Shown here: positions 1-7,830 of the stretch, one piece after another
Numbering within the stretch: the stretch's first letter is position 1
How the letters are laid out: each line of letters starts with the position of its first letter
From: Paludibacteraceae bacterium
Lineage (GTDB): Bacteria > Bacteroidota > Bacteroidia > Bacteroidales > Paludibacteraceae
Direction of reading: 5' to 3'
Length of the DNA: 45,926 nucleotides
Assembly: GCA_018056165.1 (NCBI GenBank)
Contig: JAGPGD010000014.1
Coordinates: 1 to 45,926 of the forward strand
Translations under genes and position numbers: made by a program
Notes under the pieces: model-generated
Seen by the model: the letters and a program-made list of their open reading frames with translations, nothing else
What the model was told of the DNA's origin: nothing
Database searches by the model: none

Positions 1-70
1 AGAATTTCATTCTTGAATAATTTTAATGAACTTTAGTTTAACATTTTAATTGACTTATAGTCAAAATTCA

Positions 71-115
71 GGCGAATTCTATTCGCAATCCAACCTATGG
101 ATTTTCAATCCATAG
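71..115. repeat. two adjacent short hairpins
   Basis: Two perfect inverted repeats lie side by side. GCGAAT (72-77) pairs with ATTCGC (81-86) around a 3-nt loop, and CTATGGATT (95-103) pairs with AATCCATAG (107-115) around TTC. They sit upstream of the ars operon with no gene over them. They may be a terminator for a gene left of the window or a REP-type repeat; the sequence alone does not decide. Apart from these hairpins, nothing gene-like was seen in 1-245. Confidence 0.5.
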
Positions 116-247
116 TATTTGAGTTTTTGCTAAAGATGAGAAAATGTGAGGAAGCCATAAGTTCTACCTTTCAGGCAATATCTTTGATGTGAGAATGTGA
201 TAATAAACAAATTCCTACAGATTTTTAGAAAAAAATCTTCATTGTTT

Positions 248-281
248 ATTGTGATTTGAATATTATTCGTAATTTTGCGAA
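248..281 (+). promoter_or_regulatory. candidate ars promoter with overlapping ArsR operator
   Basis: TAATTTTG at 270-277 matches the Bacteroidota -7 consensus TAnnTTTG, with a weak -33 candidate ATTG at 248-251, 18 bp upstream. An interrupted palindrome, TTCG (266-269), 8 bp, CGAA (278-281), straddles the -7 box. That is where an ArsR repressor would block polymerase. The arsR start codon is 28 bp downstream. Box match and palindrome are seen in the sequence; operator function is inferred. Confidence 0.45.
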
Positions 282-308
282 CAACAAATTAAAATCATCA
301 ATAGAGCG

Positions 309-650
309 ATGGCTTACCCTAAAAATAAAACATACGACATCGACATCGAAGAGTTGGCACGTTTTGCCAAAGCGATGGGACATCCTGCCCGCATCAGCAT
401 TCTTCGATATTTGGCTTCGATGGACAGTTGCTTCTTCGGCGATATTTGTCAGGAACTTCCCATTGCAAAGGCTACCGTTTCGCAACACTTGACGGAACTG
501 AAGAATGCGGGATTAATCAGAGGCGAAATCGAGCCGCCCAAAGTGAGATACTGCATCGATCAGGAGAATTGGGAAAAAGCCAACGAAGCTTTTCGGCAAT
601 TCTTCTCCAACATTCAACCCAAAGACATTTGTTGCAATCCCGAAGATTAA
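309..650 (+). CDS. arsR: ArsR-family metal-responsive repressor
   Basis: A 113-residue winged-helix regulator. Residues 18-45 form the first helices (KAMGHPARISILRYL is typical of ArsR), and the recognition helix is near 54-70 (KATVSQHLTELKNAGLI). Cysteines at 41, 47, 82, 108 and 109 could bind As(III); the classic ELCVCDL motif is not exact but is replaced in position by DSCFFGDIC, as in many type-II ArsR proteins. It opens a same-strand operon with arsC 10 bp downstream, then DUF3147 and arsM. It presumably represses this operon from the palindrome at 266-281 and releases when arsenite binds. An overlapping longer frame on the other strand is not coding. Family call is firm; the exact metal is inferred from its neighbours. 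Confidence 0.9.
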   Translation: MAYPKNKTYDIDIEELARFAKAMGHPARISILRYLASMDSCFFGDICQELPIAKATVSQHLTELKNAGLIRGEIEPPKVRYCIDQENWEKANEAFRQFFSNIQPKDICCNPED

Positions 651-660
651 TTTTACATTT

Positions 661-1080
661 ATGAAAATACTCATTCTTTGCACCGGCAACAGTTGTCGCA
701 GCCAAATGGCAGAAGCATTTCTGCGTTCGTTTGATAATCGTTTGACGGTTTGCTCTGCCGGCACCGAACCGGCGGAGAAAGTGAGCGAGAAGGCCATTCA
801 GGTAATGCGTGAAGCCGGTATCGATATTAGCCGGAACATTCCGAAATCGGTCAGCCAGTATCTGTCGGAAACGTGGGATTATGTGATTACCGTTTGCGCC
901 GATGCCGACCGCAATTGTCCGGTATTCTCGGGAAAAGTAAAACACCGGCTGCATATCGGTTTTGATGATCCGGCCAAAGTTACAGGTTCTGATGAATTTG
1001 TCTTAAACGAATTCAGAAGAATAAGAGACGAAATAAAGGAAAAATTTCACCAATTCTATCAAGAAAATTTACAGCTATGA
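661..1080 (+). CDS. arsC: thioredoxin-coupled arsenate reductase, LMW phosphatase fold
   Basis: A 139-residue low-molecular-weight protein tyrosine phosphatase-like protein. The phosphate loop CTGNSCRS has the nucleophile Cys7 and Arg13. Cys79 and Cys86 (VCADADRNC) have the 7-residue spacing of the redox cysteine pair in thioredoxin-linked ArsC, which separates it from plain tyrosine phosphatases. It reduces arsenate to arsenite in the cytosol using a Cys7-Cys79-Cys86 disulfide relay. The stop codon overlaps the start of the next gene (ATGA at 1077-1080), indicating translational coupling. Length is normal for the family. G+C is higher than in the chromosomal genes to the right, consistent with transfer as an operon. 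Confidence 0.9.
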   Translation: MKILILCTGNSCRSQMAEAFLRSFDNRLTVCSAGTEPAEKVSEKAIQVMREAGIDISRNIPKSVSQYLSETWDYVITVCADADRNCPVFSGKVKHRLHIGFDDPAKVTGSDEFVLNEFRRIRDEIKEKFHQFYQENLQL

Positions 1081-1433
1081 ATGTGATTTACACCATCGTC
1101 AAAGTACTGCTTTCGTCGGTTGTATTGGTAGCCGTTTCCGAAATAGCCAAACGCAGTACTTTCGTGGGCAGCCTGTTAGCTTCCATACCGCTTGTTTCGC
1201 TGCTGGCCATCGTTTGGCTGTATATCGACACCAAAGATACGGCACAAATTGCCTCGTTGTCCACCGGCATTTTCTGGCTGGTGATTCCTTCGCTTGTCTT
1301 TTTTATTGTGCTGCCTATGTTGCTCAAAAGAAGTCTCAACTTTTGGCTGTCGCTGATTATCTCTTCGGTGCTGACGGTCATTGCCTATTTCATTATGCTT
1401 TATTTGCTAAAAAATTCAGGAATAAAACTCTAA
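1077..1433 (+). CDS. DUF3147-family small membrane protein
   Basis: A 118-residue protein with four predicted hydrophobic segments (about 5-22, 31-49, 62-84 and 90-112) and a short basic tail. It resembles DUF3147 proteins, which often sit in metal or arsenic resistance clusters but have no proven biochemical role. The start overlaps the arsC stop by 4 bp, and arsM begins 11 bp after its stop, so it is cotranscribed. No canonical arsenite pump (ArsB or Acr3) is visible in the window; whether this protein helps arsenical export is only a guess. The start is fixed by the ATGA overlap. Confidence 0.8.
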   Translation: MNVIYTIVKVLLSSVVLVAVSEIAKRSTFVGSLLASIPLVSLLAIVWLYIDTKDTAQIASLSTGIFWLVIPSLVFFIVLPMLLKRSLNFWLSLIISSVLTVIAYFIMLYLLKNSGIKL

Positions 1434-1444
1434 CATTCAAATCT

Positions 1445-2254
1445 ATGGAAAAAAATATCAAATCCGTTGTTAAAGACACTTACACGATGATTGCCCGGCA
1501 ATCGAAAGAACAAAACGAAACTTCCTGCTGCGGCGTTGGCGGATGTTGCTCGACAGTCGATTACGCCGTATTCAGTGAAAACTACCGCCATCTGAAAGGT
1601 TATCACGAAGAGGCCGATTTGGGATTGGGATGCGGCATACCTACCCAGTTTGCGTCCATCAAAGAGGGCGACAGCGTGCTTGATTTGGGAAGCGGAGCAG
1701 GCAATGACTGTTTTGTTGCCCGAGCCATTGTGGGGAAAACCGGTAAGGTGGTCGGCATTGATTTTACCGACGCCATGCTGGAGAAAGCTCATAAAAACAG
1801 GGCCAAACTCGGTTTTCAAAATGTAGAATTTGTCAAAGGCGACATCGAAGATATGCCGTTGAATGATAATCAATTTGACGTAGTTATTTCCAATTGCGTG
1901 CTGAATCTGGTGCCCGACAAACGGAAAGCATTTGCAGAAATCAAACGGGTATTGAAGCCAGGCGGTCATTTTTGCGTGTCGGATGTGGTTGTCAAAGCCA
2001 ATCTGCCGGAAAAGTTGAAAAACGATGCCGAAATGTATGCCGGTTGCGTTTCGGGAGCCATCGAGATGCAGGAGTATCTGGATATTATTCGGGAAACCGG
2101 CTTTCAATCGGTTACCGTTCACAAGCAAAAGGAAGTGCAACTGCCACAGGAAATTCTGCAGAAATACCTCACCGAAGAGGAAATCCGGCAGTTTAATCAA
2201 AAGGAAATCGGAATTTTCAGCATCACCGTTGCCGCAGAGAAAGCAAGTAAATAA
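1445..2254 (+). CDS. arsM: arsenite S-adenosylmethionine methyltransferase
   Basis: 269 residues starting at MEKNIKSV. An in-frame start 231 bp further upstream exists but would overlap the DUF3147 gene in another frame, so it was rejected. A class I SAM-binding motif VLDLGSGAGND lies at 78-88 and an acidic GIDFTDAML at 104-112. Cys63, Cys151 and Cys201 fit the three conserved As(III)-binding cysteines of ArsM; extra Cys pairs at 28-29 and 34-35 (CCGVGGCC) are a common N-terminal addition. It methylates arsenite made by ArsC to volatile or exportable methylarsenicals. Last gene of the operon; no clear terminator was seen after it. Confidence 0.92.
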   Translation: MEKNIKSVVKDTYTMIARQSKEQNETSCCGVGGCCSTVDYAVFSENYRHLKGYHEEADLGLGCGIPTQFASIKEGDSVLDLGSGAGNDCFVARAIVGKTGKVVGIDFTDAMLEKAHKNRAKLGFQNVEFVKGDIEDMPLNDNQFDVVISNCVLNLVPDKRKAFAEIKRVLKPGGHFCVSDVVVKANLPEKLKNDAEMYAGCVSGAIEMQEYLDIIRETGFQSVTVHKQKEVQLPQEILQKYLTEEEIRQFNQKEIGIFSITVAAEKASK

Positions 2255-2705
2255 GAATTGTGCAACCTACCAAGTTTTTCTCTATTTAAAAGGCTTCAAT
2301 TCAACATTGAAGTGCCATTGAATATGTAGATGGGGAAAATTTGGGTGATATAGCTTTCGGTAATCTACTATAGAAACATTCGTAAATGCAAATATTTTAA
2401 AAAAATAATCAGCCTATCATATTGATACTATTTGATTTATCGTTTCTATTAAACAAATATTAAAATAATTTTCATAATTTATGTTTTTTATTTACAAATG
2501 TTGTATATTTATGGCGGAAATAAGACGTTAGCAAAAATGTTTGAAGGCACGCAAAATCGCAGTTTCGCTGTTTTGCTTTTGCTATTTTCGCTAACGGCAT
2601 GGCAGTAGCCTAATTTACTTTATGTGTCTTCGGCACTATCCACCAGGCCTTTGGCAGTGACTCTTAGACGACAGTTGTAAACAGAAAGAAAAGAACGACA
2701 AAACA
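2255..2705. other. intergenic region with start of the cassette array
   Basis: About 270 bp of AT-rich sequence with no credible gene lies after arsM. It is followed by a hairpin whose arms are CGTTAGC (2526-2532) and GCTAACG (2590-2596), extended by A/T complementarity, and then an irregular dyad region ending at TTAGACGACAG near 2664. This may be the first, ORF-less unit of the attC-like array. The left boundary of the array is uncertain. Confidence 0.4.
2589..2675 (+). repeat. possible attC-like site 1 (upstream of DAC-like gene)
   Basis: It begins with GCTAACG, pairing with CGTTAGC at 2526, and may end at the TTAGACG near 2664, followed by the DAC-like gene at 2706. The inner dyad (GGCATGGCAGTAGCC against GGCCTTTGGCAGTGAC) is only partly complementary and the closing GTT is CTT here. 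This is the least certain member of the series. Confidence 0.3.
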
Positions 2706-4466
2706 ATGAGTAATGTAATTGAATATTTTATGTGGGGATACCAACAACACATTTGCATTTCCTTACAAGTATCTGCTGAAAGTTTGTTTAACGAAATTGA
2801 CAAAAAACTAAGACCTAAAATATTTCTTCTTGGAATTTTAACAGACAAACGAGACGACAGACATCCAATTTGTATTGAACCCGAGGATTATGGTTATTCA
2901 GTAAAGTCTTTTGCAGAAGTCAATTCTTTAGCTCAAGAACTTGAAAAGGTTAATGAAGAATCAAGGATTTTCCATTCACACCCAGTAGCACAAAAAAATC
3001 ACGAAAAAAGTATTTCAACCAATGCCCTAAGAGAAGCCATTGACAAAATTCTAAAAAAAGAAGATTTGTATGGCGATACTGAAAAATTTATTTCATATCC
3101 AACATACATTGAAGGCTTTCTTGTCTTTGTAGTTCTTGAGCTCGACAAAAAAACTCTGAACAGCTACTATTCTTTGACAAAAGAAAAATTCAACGACCGT
3201 TATAAAATTAGTCGTTCATTTATTGAAAGTGCCATTGAGACCTATTTAAAAGAAAGTGCAATTGCCCTTAAAGACCCCAACAAAGGAATTGGTGCTATTG
3301 AAAGACCTACGGACGAACTTTTAAGAGAATCAGGCAAACAATTTATGTATTCTATCTCTCAAGCAGGCGAAAATTTTGATGGACTTCACGGACTCTATGA
3401 TGCTTGCAATACAATCTCATCATTAAAATACGAAGGTGCAGATGGACTTGGAAAAATGATTATTGCAAAGAAAGACCACCCAAATATTCGTTTGACACTA
3501 CAACTCAAAGAACCGATTAAAGTTAGAGATTATAGAAAAGTCAGAAAATTTTTAGAATTATCTAATGACAACGCTGTAATCATTTCTGACTCTGCATTAA
3601 TATATGGTTTAGGAGAACAAACAGGAAAATACAATCCGAAAAATGAATCTCTTTTTGAAATTAATTTTATTAGCCATTTTAAGTGGGAAGTTTTGCACGA
3701 CAACAATCCTATGATGGTTGTTGAATATAGTCAACCTAATTTACCAAAAGACAGAATTGATAGGGTTAAATTTTACTCTGACTTTAAAAGAATTTTCAAA
3801 GACATTGACAAAAATCAGTTAGACAATCTTTGGGACATTACAACAGAAGCCACAAAACAAAAACACGGGACAATGTTAGTAATCTCTGACAATGCAAAAG
3901 CAGAAGCAGAAAGATTGGGTAAACAAAGTTTCTCTCTTAAACCGCTAAAATTGACTATTGGTATTGTTCAGCAAATCACTTCTATTGATGGTTCAGTTCT
4001 TATAGACAAAGACGGAATTTGCCACGCTATTGGAGTTATCCTTGACGGTTTAGCGACTGACAAAGGAGACTCTTCAAGAGGTGCAAGATATAATTCTGCC
4101 ATTCGTTACTACGAGCATTTCGGCACAAAACACCCGACAGTTTTGGTAATTATTTCGGAAGACGGAATGATAAACCTTATTCCCAATTTAAGACCACAAA
4201 TAAAGTACTCCGACATTCTTGACGCAATCAAAAAATTTGAAGAGTTGAGTAAAGGCGAAAAGGTTGCAAGAAAGTATTTTAATCAAGCAATGACTTACTT
4301 TCAAAATGTTGCTTTTTATTTGACGGCTGACGAATGTGATAAAATTAACTCACTTCGCAAACAAATTGAAGAAGCGGATAAAGACATTGATAGCGTGAGA
4401 ATTGTTTACAATGACATTAAACCAAATCCAGAAATGAATGACAGTTACTACATTGACGAGAAATAG
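2706..4466 (+). CDS. DisA_N/DAC-like nucleotidyltransferase-fold protein with N-terminal sensor-like region
   Basis: 586 residues, no signal peptide or membrane segment. Residues about 386-500 resemble a diadenylate cyclase (DisA_N) domain: KHGTMLVISDNAKAEAERL (386-404), then IDGSVLID (427-434) where cyclases have DGA, then SRGARYNSAIRY (457-468) where they have the RHR motif, then VIISEDGMINLIP. The first Asp and first Arg are kept, but Ala is Ser and HR is YN, so it may make another product or only sense nucleotides. Residues 1-360 resemble the poorly known sensor regions found before such domains; the HSHP at 90-93 lacks the rest of a JAMM motif. A coiled C-terminal tail (505-565) follows. 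It is the first clear cargo gene of the cassette-like array. Signalling or defence role is inferred. Confidence 0.6.
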   Translation: MSNVIEYFMWGYQQHICISLQVSAESLFNEIDKKLRPKIFLLGILTDKRDDRHPICIEPEDYGYSVKSFAEVNSLAQELEKVNEESRIFHSHPVAQKNHEKSISTNALREAIDKILKKEDLYGDTEKFISYPTYIEGFLVFVVLELDKKTLNSYYSLTKEKFNDRYKISRSFIESAIETYLKESAIALKDPNKGIGAIERPTDELLRESGKQFMYSISQAGENFDGLHGLYDACNTISSLKYEGADGLGKMIIAKKDHPNIRLTLQLKEPIKVRDYRKVRKFLELSNDNAVIISDSALIYGLGEQTGKYNPKNESLFEINFISHFKWEVLHDNNPMMVVEYSQPNLPKDRIDRVKFYSDFKRIFKDIDKNQLDNLWDITTEATKQKHGTMLVISDNAKAEAERLGKQSFSLKPLKLTIGIVQQITSIDGSVLIDKDGICHAIGVILDGLATDKGDSSRGARYNSAIRYYEHFGTKHPTVLVIISEDGMINLIPNLRPQIKYSDILDAIKKFEELSKGEKVARKYFNQAMTYFQNVAFYLTADECDKINSLRKQIEEADKDIDSVRIVYNDIKPNPEMNDSYYIDEK

Positions 4467-4469
4467 CTC

Positions 4470-4612
4470 AGCAGCTAACACGAGTTTTGCGTCAGGCGGA
4501 CTGACGTGTGACGATAACAATCGGGATGCTTCTATTCGACTTCAGTGTTAGTTTGACAGTTTTGTATTCCGAAAAACCCGCCCGAACGCAAAGTCCGGAA
4601 CCGTTATAGGGC
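4470..4612 (+). repeat. attC-like site 2
   Basis: It starts 4 bp after the DAC-like gene with GCAGCTAACACG (4471-4482) and ends with CCGTTATAGGGC (4601-4612). The inner arms TTTTGCGTCAGGCGGACT (4485-4502) and GAACGCAAAGTCCGGAAC (4584-4601) are largely complementary, so a single strand would fold into a long hairpin. Predicted crossover is G|TT at 4603. Confidence 0.55.
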
Positions 4613-4697
4613 ATTTTAGGGATAACCCTAAGTCCAAAACAAAAACAACGAATGACTGAAAATTAAATTAACAATCAACTTTTAAACAAAACAGACA

Positions 4698-4880
4698 ATG
4701 CAAAAAGTAATCACAATCACAACACACACAAACATTATTGACAAAGACAATAAGTTTACAGAGAAAGAATACCCGACACTTGACAGTTATTTACAAGCAG
4801 GGTACAAAGTTGTTCAAGTAATACCAGTTGCTGACAATAGTTCATATATGTATTCTCTGACTTTTGTGTTAGAAAAATAA
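4698..4880 (+). CDS. small cassette-encoded hypothetical protein (60 aa)
   Basis: A 60-residue soluble, mixed alpha/beta-looking protein with a clean start (MQKVITITTHTNII) 85 bp after the attC-like crossover. The final residues SYMYSLTFVLEK are compatible with a beta strand. No known domain, cysteine motif or signal peptide is seen. It is the only gene in a cassette of about 606 bp between crossovers at 4603 and 5209, which argues that it, rather than a longer gene, is the cargo. Its spacing and size match the short orphan proteins usual in cassettes. Function unknown; reading-frame confidence is moderate because it is short. Confidence 0.6.
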   Translation: MQKVITITTHTNIIDKDNKFTEKEYPTLDSYLQAGYKVVQVIPVADNSSYMYSLTFVLEK

Positions 4881-5081
4881 TTACAACTCGGTTACAATTT
4901 CTTTGACCGACTTAAAAAAAGGGATAAAGAAAAAGTAGTAAACTGTAATTTGCTTTTCGATGTTGTTTGTTCCGACAGACAACCTTGCTCTTGTTACTTT
5001 TTTAATCATAATATTTGTGACAGTTGACCCGACACTGACAGGCTTATTTTTAATTTAAACAATAACGACAGAAAGAAAAAC

Positions 5082-5220
5082 GCCCTATAACAGCACCTAT
5101 CCAAAAGTGGCGGTTCAGTGGTTAAATCAAGTTTTGTACTTCTATCAACTTTTGTGGCGGGCTGACAGTTTCTCGCTCCGAACCCCCCACTACTGCAAAC
5201 GTGGGAACGTTATGCACAAT
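5082..5220 (+). repeat. attC-like site 3
   Basis: It opens with GCCCTATAAC (5082-5091), the exact reverse complement of the GTTATAGGGC that starts its own cassette at 4603. It closes with ACGTTATGCAC (5207-5217). The interior contains partly complementary AAAAGTGGCGG and CCCCCCACT arms and a central imperfect hairpin. The 200 bp between the 60-residue gene and this site hold no other credible gene. Confidence 0.6.
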
Positions 5221-5264
5221 TTTAAAAAGTGACAGCGACCATTATAAACATTGAATTTAAAGAA

Positions 5265-5334
5265 TATGAAACCCACAGGTATTACATACACAAACACGAA
5301 TGAATATAATATTCAGACATGTGGGTTCCATCAG
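5265..5334. repeat. imperfect inverted repeat upstream of hydrolase cassette gene
   Basis: TATGAAACCCACAGGT (5265-5280) is nearly the reverse complement of ACATGTGGGTTCCATC (5318-5333), with 13 of 16 positions matching. It lies between the cassette start and the first possible start codon. It may be a leader hairpin or an old small insertion; no promoter or riboswitch family was recognised. Confidence 0.4.
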
Positions 5335-5360
5335 ACCTTTAAAAAATAAATTATATTCTG

Positions 5361-5546
5361 ATGAAAATTAAACTTGGCAAAGAGATTCTTGATACAATGG
5401 GTAAAGACCCTCGATTATTGGTGCCAAAATTATATCTATCAAGGGTTTGTACTTTTAATTTTCAAGTCCCTATGCCTAATATAGCATTGATTGGTATAAT
5501 CTTGATTGTAATTGTTTCCAAATATTTATTAAAATTACATGTATGA
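5361..5546 (+). CDS. possible 61-aa single-span membrane peptide
   Basis: An open frame of 61 residues with one hydrophobic segment (about 38-60, IALIGIILIVIVSKYLL). Its stop overlaps the start of the hydrolase gene (ATGA at 5543-5546), which would allow translational coupling. No homolog is recognised and composition is ordinary AT-rich, so it could also be a chance open frame in the leader. The overlap is the only positive evidence. Confidence 0.3.
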   Translation: MKIKLGKEILDTMGKDPRLLVPKLYLSRVCTFNFQVPMPNIALIGIILIVIVSKYLLKLHV

Positions 5547-6508
5547 AAAAGCTTTTGTTTATTATTGCAGTATCTATCCTATCAATTGATTTATTTGCAC
5601 AAGCTCAAAATAATCCTGTTTTTTCTGAATCCGAAATTGTTTTAAAAACTTCATCTGGAGACATCTATGGTACTTTGACGGTTTCTAATATTACAAAACC
5701 TTCACCGATAGTTTTGATTATTGCAGGTTCAGGTCCAACTGACAGGGATTGTAATTCACCTATGGGTATTCAGACAAATGCCTATAAAATGCTTGCAGTA
5801 GATTTGGCAAAAAATGGTATTTCATCTTTGCGATTTGATAAGCGAGGAGTAGGCAAAAGTAAACAAGCAATGACGACCGAAAGTGAACTTAGATTTGAGA
5901 CATATATAAATGACGTTGTTGCATGGATATCTTTATTAAAAACTGATAAACAGTTTTCATCAATTATTATATTAGGCCATAGTGAAGGCTCATTGATTGG
6001 AATGGTAGCTGCTGAACAAACTAATGTTGCAGGGTTTATTTCCATTTCGGGAGTTGGGAGATCAGCTGATAAAGTTTTGCAAGAGCAACTAAAAACTAAA
6101 TTGCCGCCGCAATTACTTGATGAATCAAATAAAATACTTGACAGCTTAAAAATTGGGAAAACAGTTTCAAATGTAAATCCTAATTTATTTGCATTATATC
6201 GTCCGAGCGTTCAGCCATACATGATTTCATGGATAAAATATGACCCAGCAAAAGAGATCAGTAAATTAAAAATGCCAGTATTAATAATACAAGGTTCAAC
6301 TGATTTGCAAGTTACAATTGACGATGCTAAATTGCTTTCGATATCAAAGCCTGATTCAAAACTTATTATAATTGATAATATGAATCACGTTTTAAAAGAA
6401 TCTGATTCTGATATTCAAAAAAATATGGCAACTTATCGAAATCTTGATTTACCCTTAAAGGCAGAATTGACAACTGATATAGTTAATTTTATAAAGGCCA
6501 TAAAATAA
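5543..6508 (+). CDS. secreted alpha/beta hydrolase (serine esterase-like)
   Basis: 321 residues with a Sec signal peptide (1-20, ending LFAQ). The alpha/beta-hydrolase landmarks are in order: oxyanion region IIAGSGPTDRD (59-69), RFDKRGVGKS (97-106), nucleophile elbow GHSEG with Ser147 (145-149), an acidic residue Asp254 in IIQGSTDLQV, and the catalytic His282 in NMNHVL. This resembles the exported dienelactone-hydrolase or acyl-peptide-hydrolase-like enzymes of Bacteroidota; the substrate cannot be told. It is the main gene of the cassette between crossovers 5209 and 6639, and its stop lies only 6 bp before the next attC-like site. Family call is firm, physiological role unknown. Confidence 0.85.
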   Translation: MKKLLFIIAVSILSIDLFAQAQNNPVFSESEIVLKTSSGDIYGTLTVSNITKPSPIVLIIAGSGPTDRDCNSPMGIQTNAYKMLAVDLAKNGISSLRFDKRGVGKSKQAMTTESELRFETYINDVVAWISLLKTDKQFSSIIILGHSEGSLIGMVAAEQTNVAGFISISGVGRSADKVLQEQLKTKLPPQLLDESNKILDSLKIGKTVSNVNPNLFALYRPSVQPYMISWIKYDPAKEISKLKMPVLIIQGSTDLQVTIDDAKLLSISKPDSKLIIIDNMNHVLKESDSDIQKNMATYRNLDLPLKAELTTDIVNFIKAIK

Positions 6509-6514
6509 AAAATA

Positions 6515-6650
6515 TGCATAACAACGGGTATAAAATATAGCGGTTTCGGTGGTAATTCAAGCGTAATAGCCGCATGAAGTTTCGTAACAGGTGATACGGT
6601 TGAAGTTCCGCAATCCCTTACGGCACATACACTCAAACATTGGGTGCAAG
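6515..6650 (+). repeat. attC-like site 4
   Basis: It opens with TGCATAACAACGG (6515-6527), complementary to the GTTATGCA that begins its cassette at 5209. It closes with ACATTGGGTGCAAGCTG (6637-6653), where G of the GTT core is A. Inner arms such as TAGCGGTTTCGGTGG and CGGTTGAAGTTCCGC form an imperfect dyad. Sequences of this kind, TGCATAACAACGGG at one end and TTGGGTGCAAGC at the other, recur between Bacteroidota genes. Confidence 0.6.
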
Positions 6651-6801
6651 CTGCCCAATAGCGCAGAGCAGACACAGACAAAACAAAATTTAAGGTTACC
6701 CGCTCGACAACACAAAAATTTTGACTTTTGTAATTTTGTGATATAACTGACTGTAAAAAAGTAACGATAAATGTAATCTACAAACGCTTAAAAATACAGA
6801 T

Positions 6802-7770
6802 ATGAATAGATTGTTCTTAATTATACTTTTGGTTTTGTCTGCAATATTAATTTGCACAAGTTGCGACAAAGAAGAAGCGAGAAAAGAAAATTTTACTGGC
6901 ATAGAAAACATTTCGTTTGAAAATTATCCGAAGGTGGATGGTTCTACTTCTGCAAATGTGCTGAATGTGATGGTTGCCTGTAAACTGTTGGGTGTTCCTT
7001 ATAGATGGGTTGAGCCAGGGATTGTTACTGAATGGACTTTACAACCTAAATATGAAGAACTCTCCGAACAGTATAAAAACTTTTTTTGGCAACAAGTGAA
7101 AAGTTCCGGAACACATGGTGCATTTATGAATTTGATTGACGGAGATGCTGATATTATCCTCACACACAGGACTATTTCGCAAGACGAAAAAGTCCATGCC
7201 AATGCAGCTGGAGTTATGCTGATTGAAACACCCATTGCATTAGACGCTTTTGTTTTTGTTGTTAACAAGAATAATCCTGTAAAATCGCTGACGGTTAATC
7301 AAGTTCAGAAAATATATACAGGCGAAATAACCAATTGGTCGCAGGTGGGTGGTAAAAACGCAAGTATAAAAGTATTTACGCGTCCCCGCAATTCGGGCAG
7401 CGAGGAGGTGCTGAGGGAGTTAGTAATGGACGGTTTAGAACCGGCTGATTTTCCGGAAAGCGCAATAGGCGGAATGTCACAGGTTTTTGGTGAAATTTTA
7501 CACAACGAGGATGCTATCTGCTATACTTTCAATAACTACAAAAATTTACAAGCGCGGGTACCTGACAGCGAAGTGCCAAAAATAGCTATCAACGGTATTT
7601 TTCCTAATGAAAAAACGGTTAAAAATGGAACATATCCCTTTATATCAAAAGTACACGTTGCAATTCGTTCAGATTTAGACCATAATACGATGGCTTACAA
7701 ACTATACGAATGGTTGCAATCGGAGGACGCAAAATCGACAATTACAGAATGTGGGTTTATTCCGAAATAA
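6802..7770 (+). CDS. PstS-like phosphate-binding lipoprotein
   Basis: 322 residues with a lipoprotein signal peptide: hydrophobic 3-18 and lipobox ICTSC with Cys21. The mature part has PstS-family features: YPKVDGSTSA (42-51) as the first phosphate-binding loop, SSGTHGAF (about 97-104), DADIILTHRTIS (about 115-126), and the KSLTVNQVQKIYTGEITNW segment followed by FTRPRNSGSEEVL. It probably binds phosphate or a related oxyanion at the cell surface. No pstABC transporter genes are nearby; the gene stands alone in the cassette between crossovers 6639 and 7959, so it may serve as a scavenging or sensing binder. A TAATTTTG box at 6731-6738 is a weak promoter candidate 63 bp upstream. Confidence 0.85.
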   Translation: MNRLFLIILLVLSAILICTSCDKEEARKENFTGIENISFENYPKVDGSTSANVLNVMVACKLLGVPYRWVEPGIVTEWTLQPKYEELSEQYKNFFWQQVKSSGTHGAFMNLIDGDADIILTHRTISQDEKVHANAAGVMLIETPIALDAFVFVVNKNNPVKSLTVNQVQKIYTGEITNWSQVGGKNASIKVFTRPRNSGSEEVLRELVMDGLEPADFPESAIGGMSQVFGEILHNEDAICYTFNNYKNLQARVPDSEVPKIAINGIFPNEKTVKNGTYPFISKVHVAIRSDLDHNTMAYKLYEWLQSEDAKSTITECGFIPK

Positions 7771-7830
7771 TATCAATCAGAACAATACAATGGTTTGACT
7801 CGGCCTGACAAACTTTTACCAACAGACTGC

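Noticed and set aside
1214..1444. N-terminal extension of arsM
   Set aside because: The extra 77 residues come from reading the DUF3147 gene in another frame; MEKNIKSV at 1445 is the family-like start.
2970..2985. HSHP in the DAC-like protein as a JAMM/MPN metalloprotease site
   Set aside because: The SxxD element that should follow and the upstream Glu context of a JAMM domain are missing.
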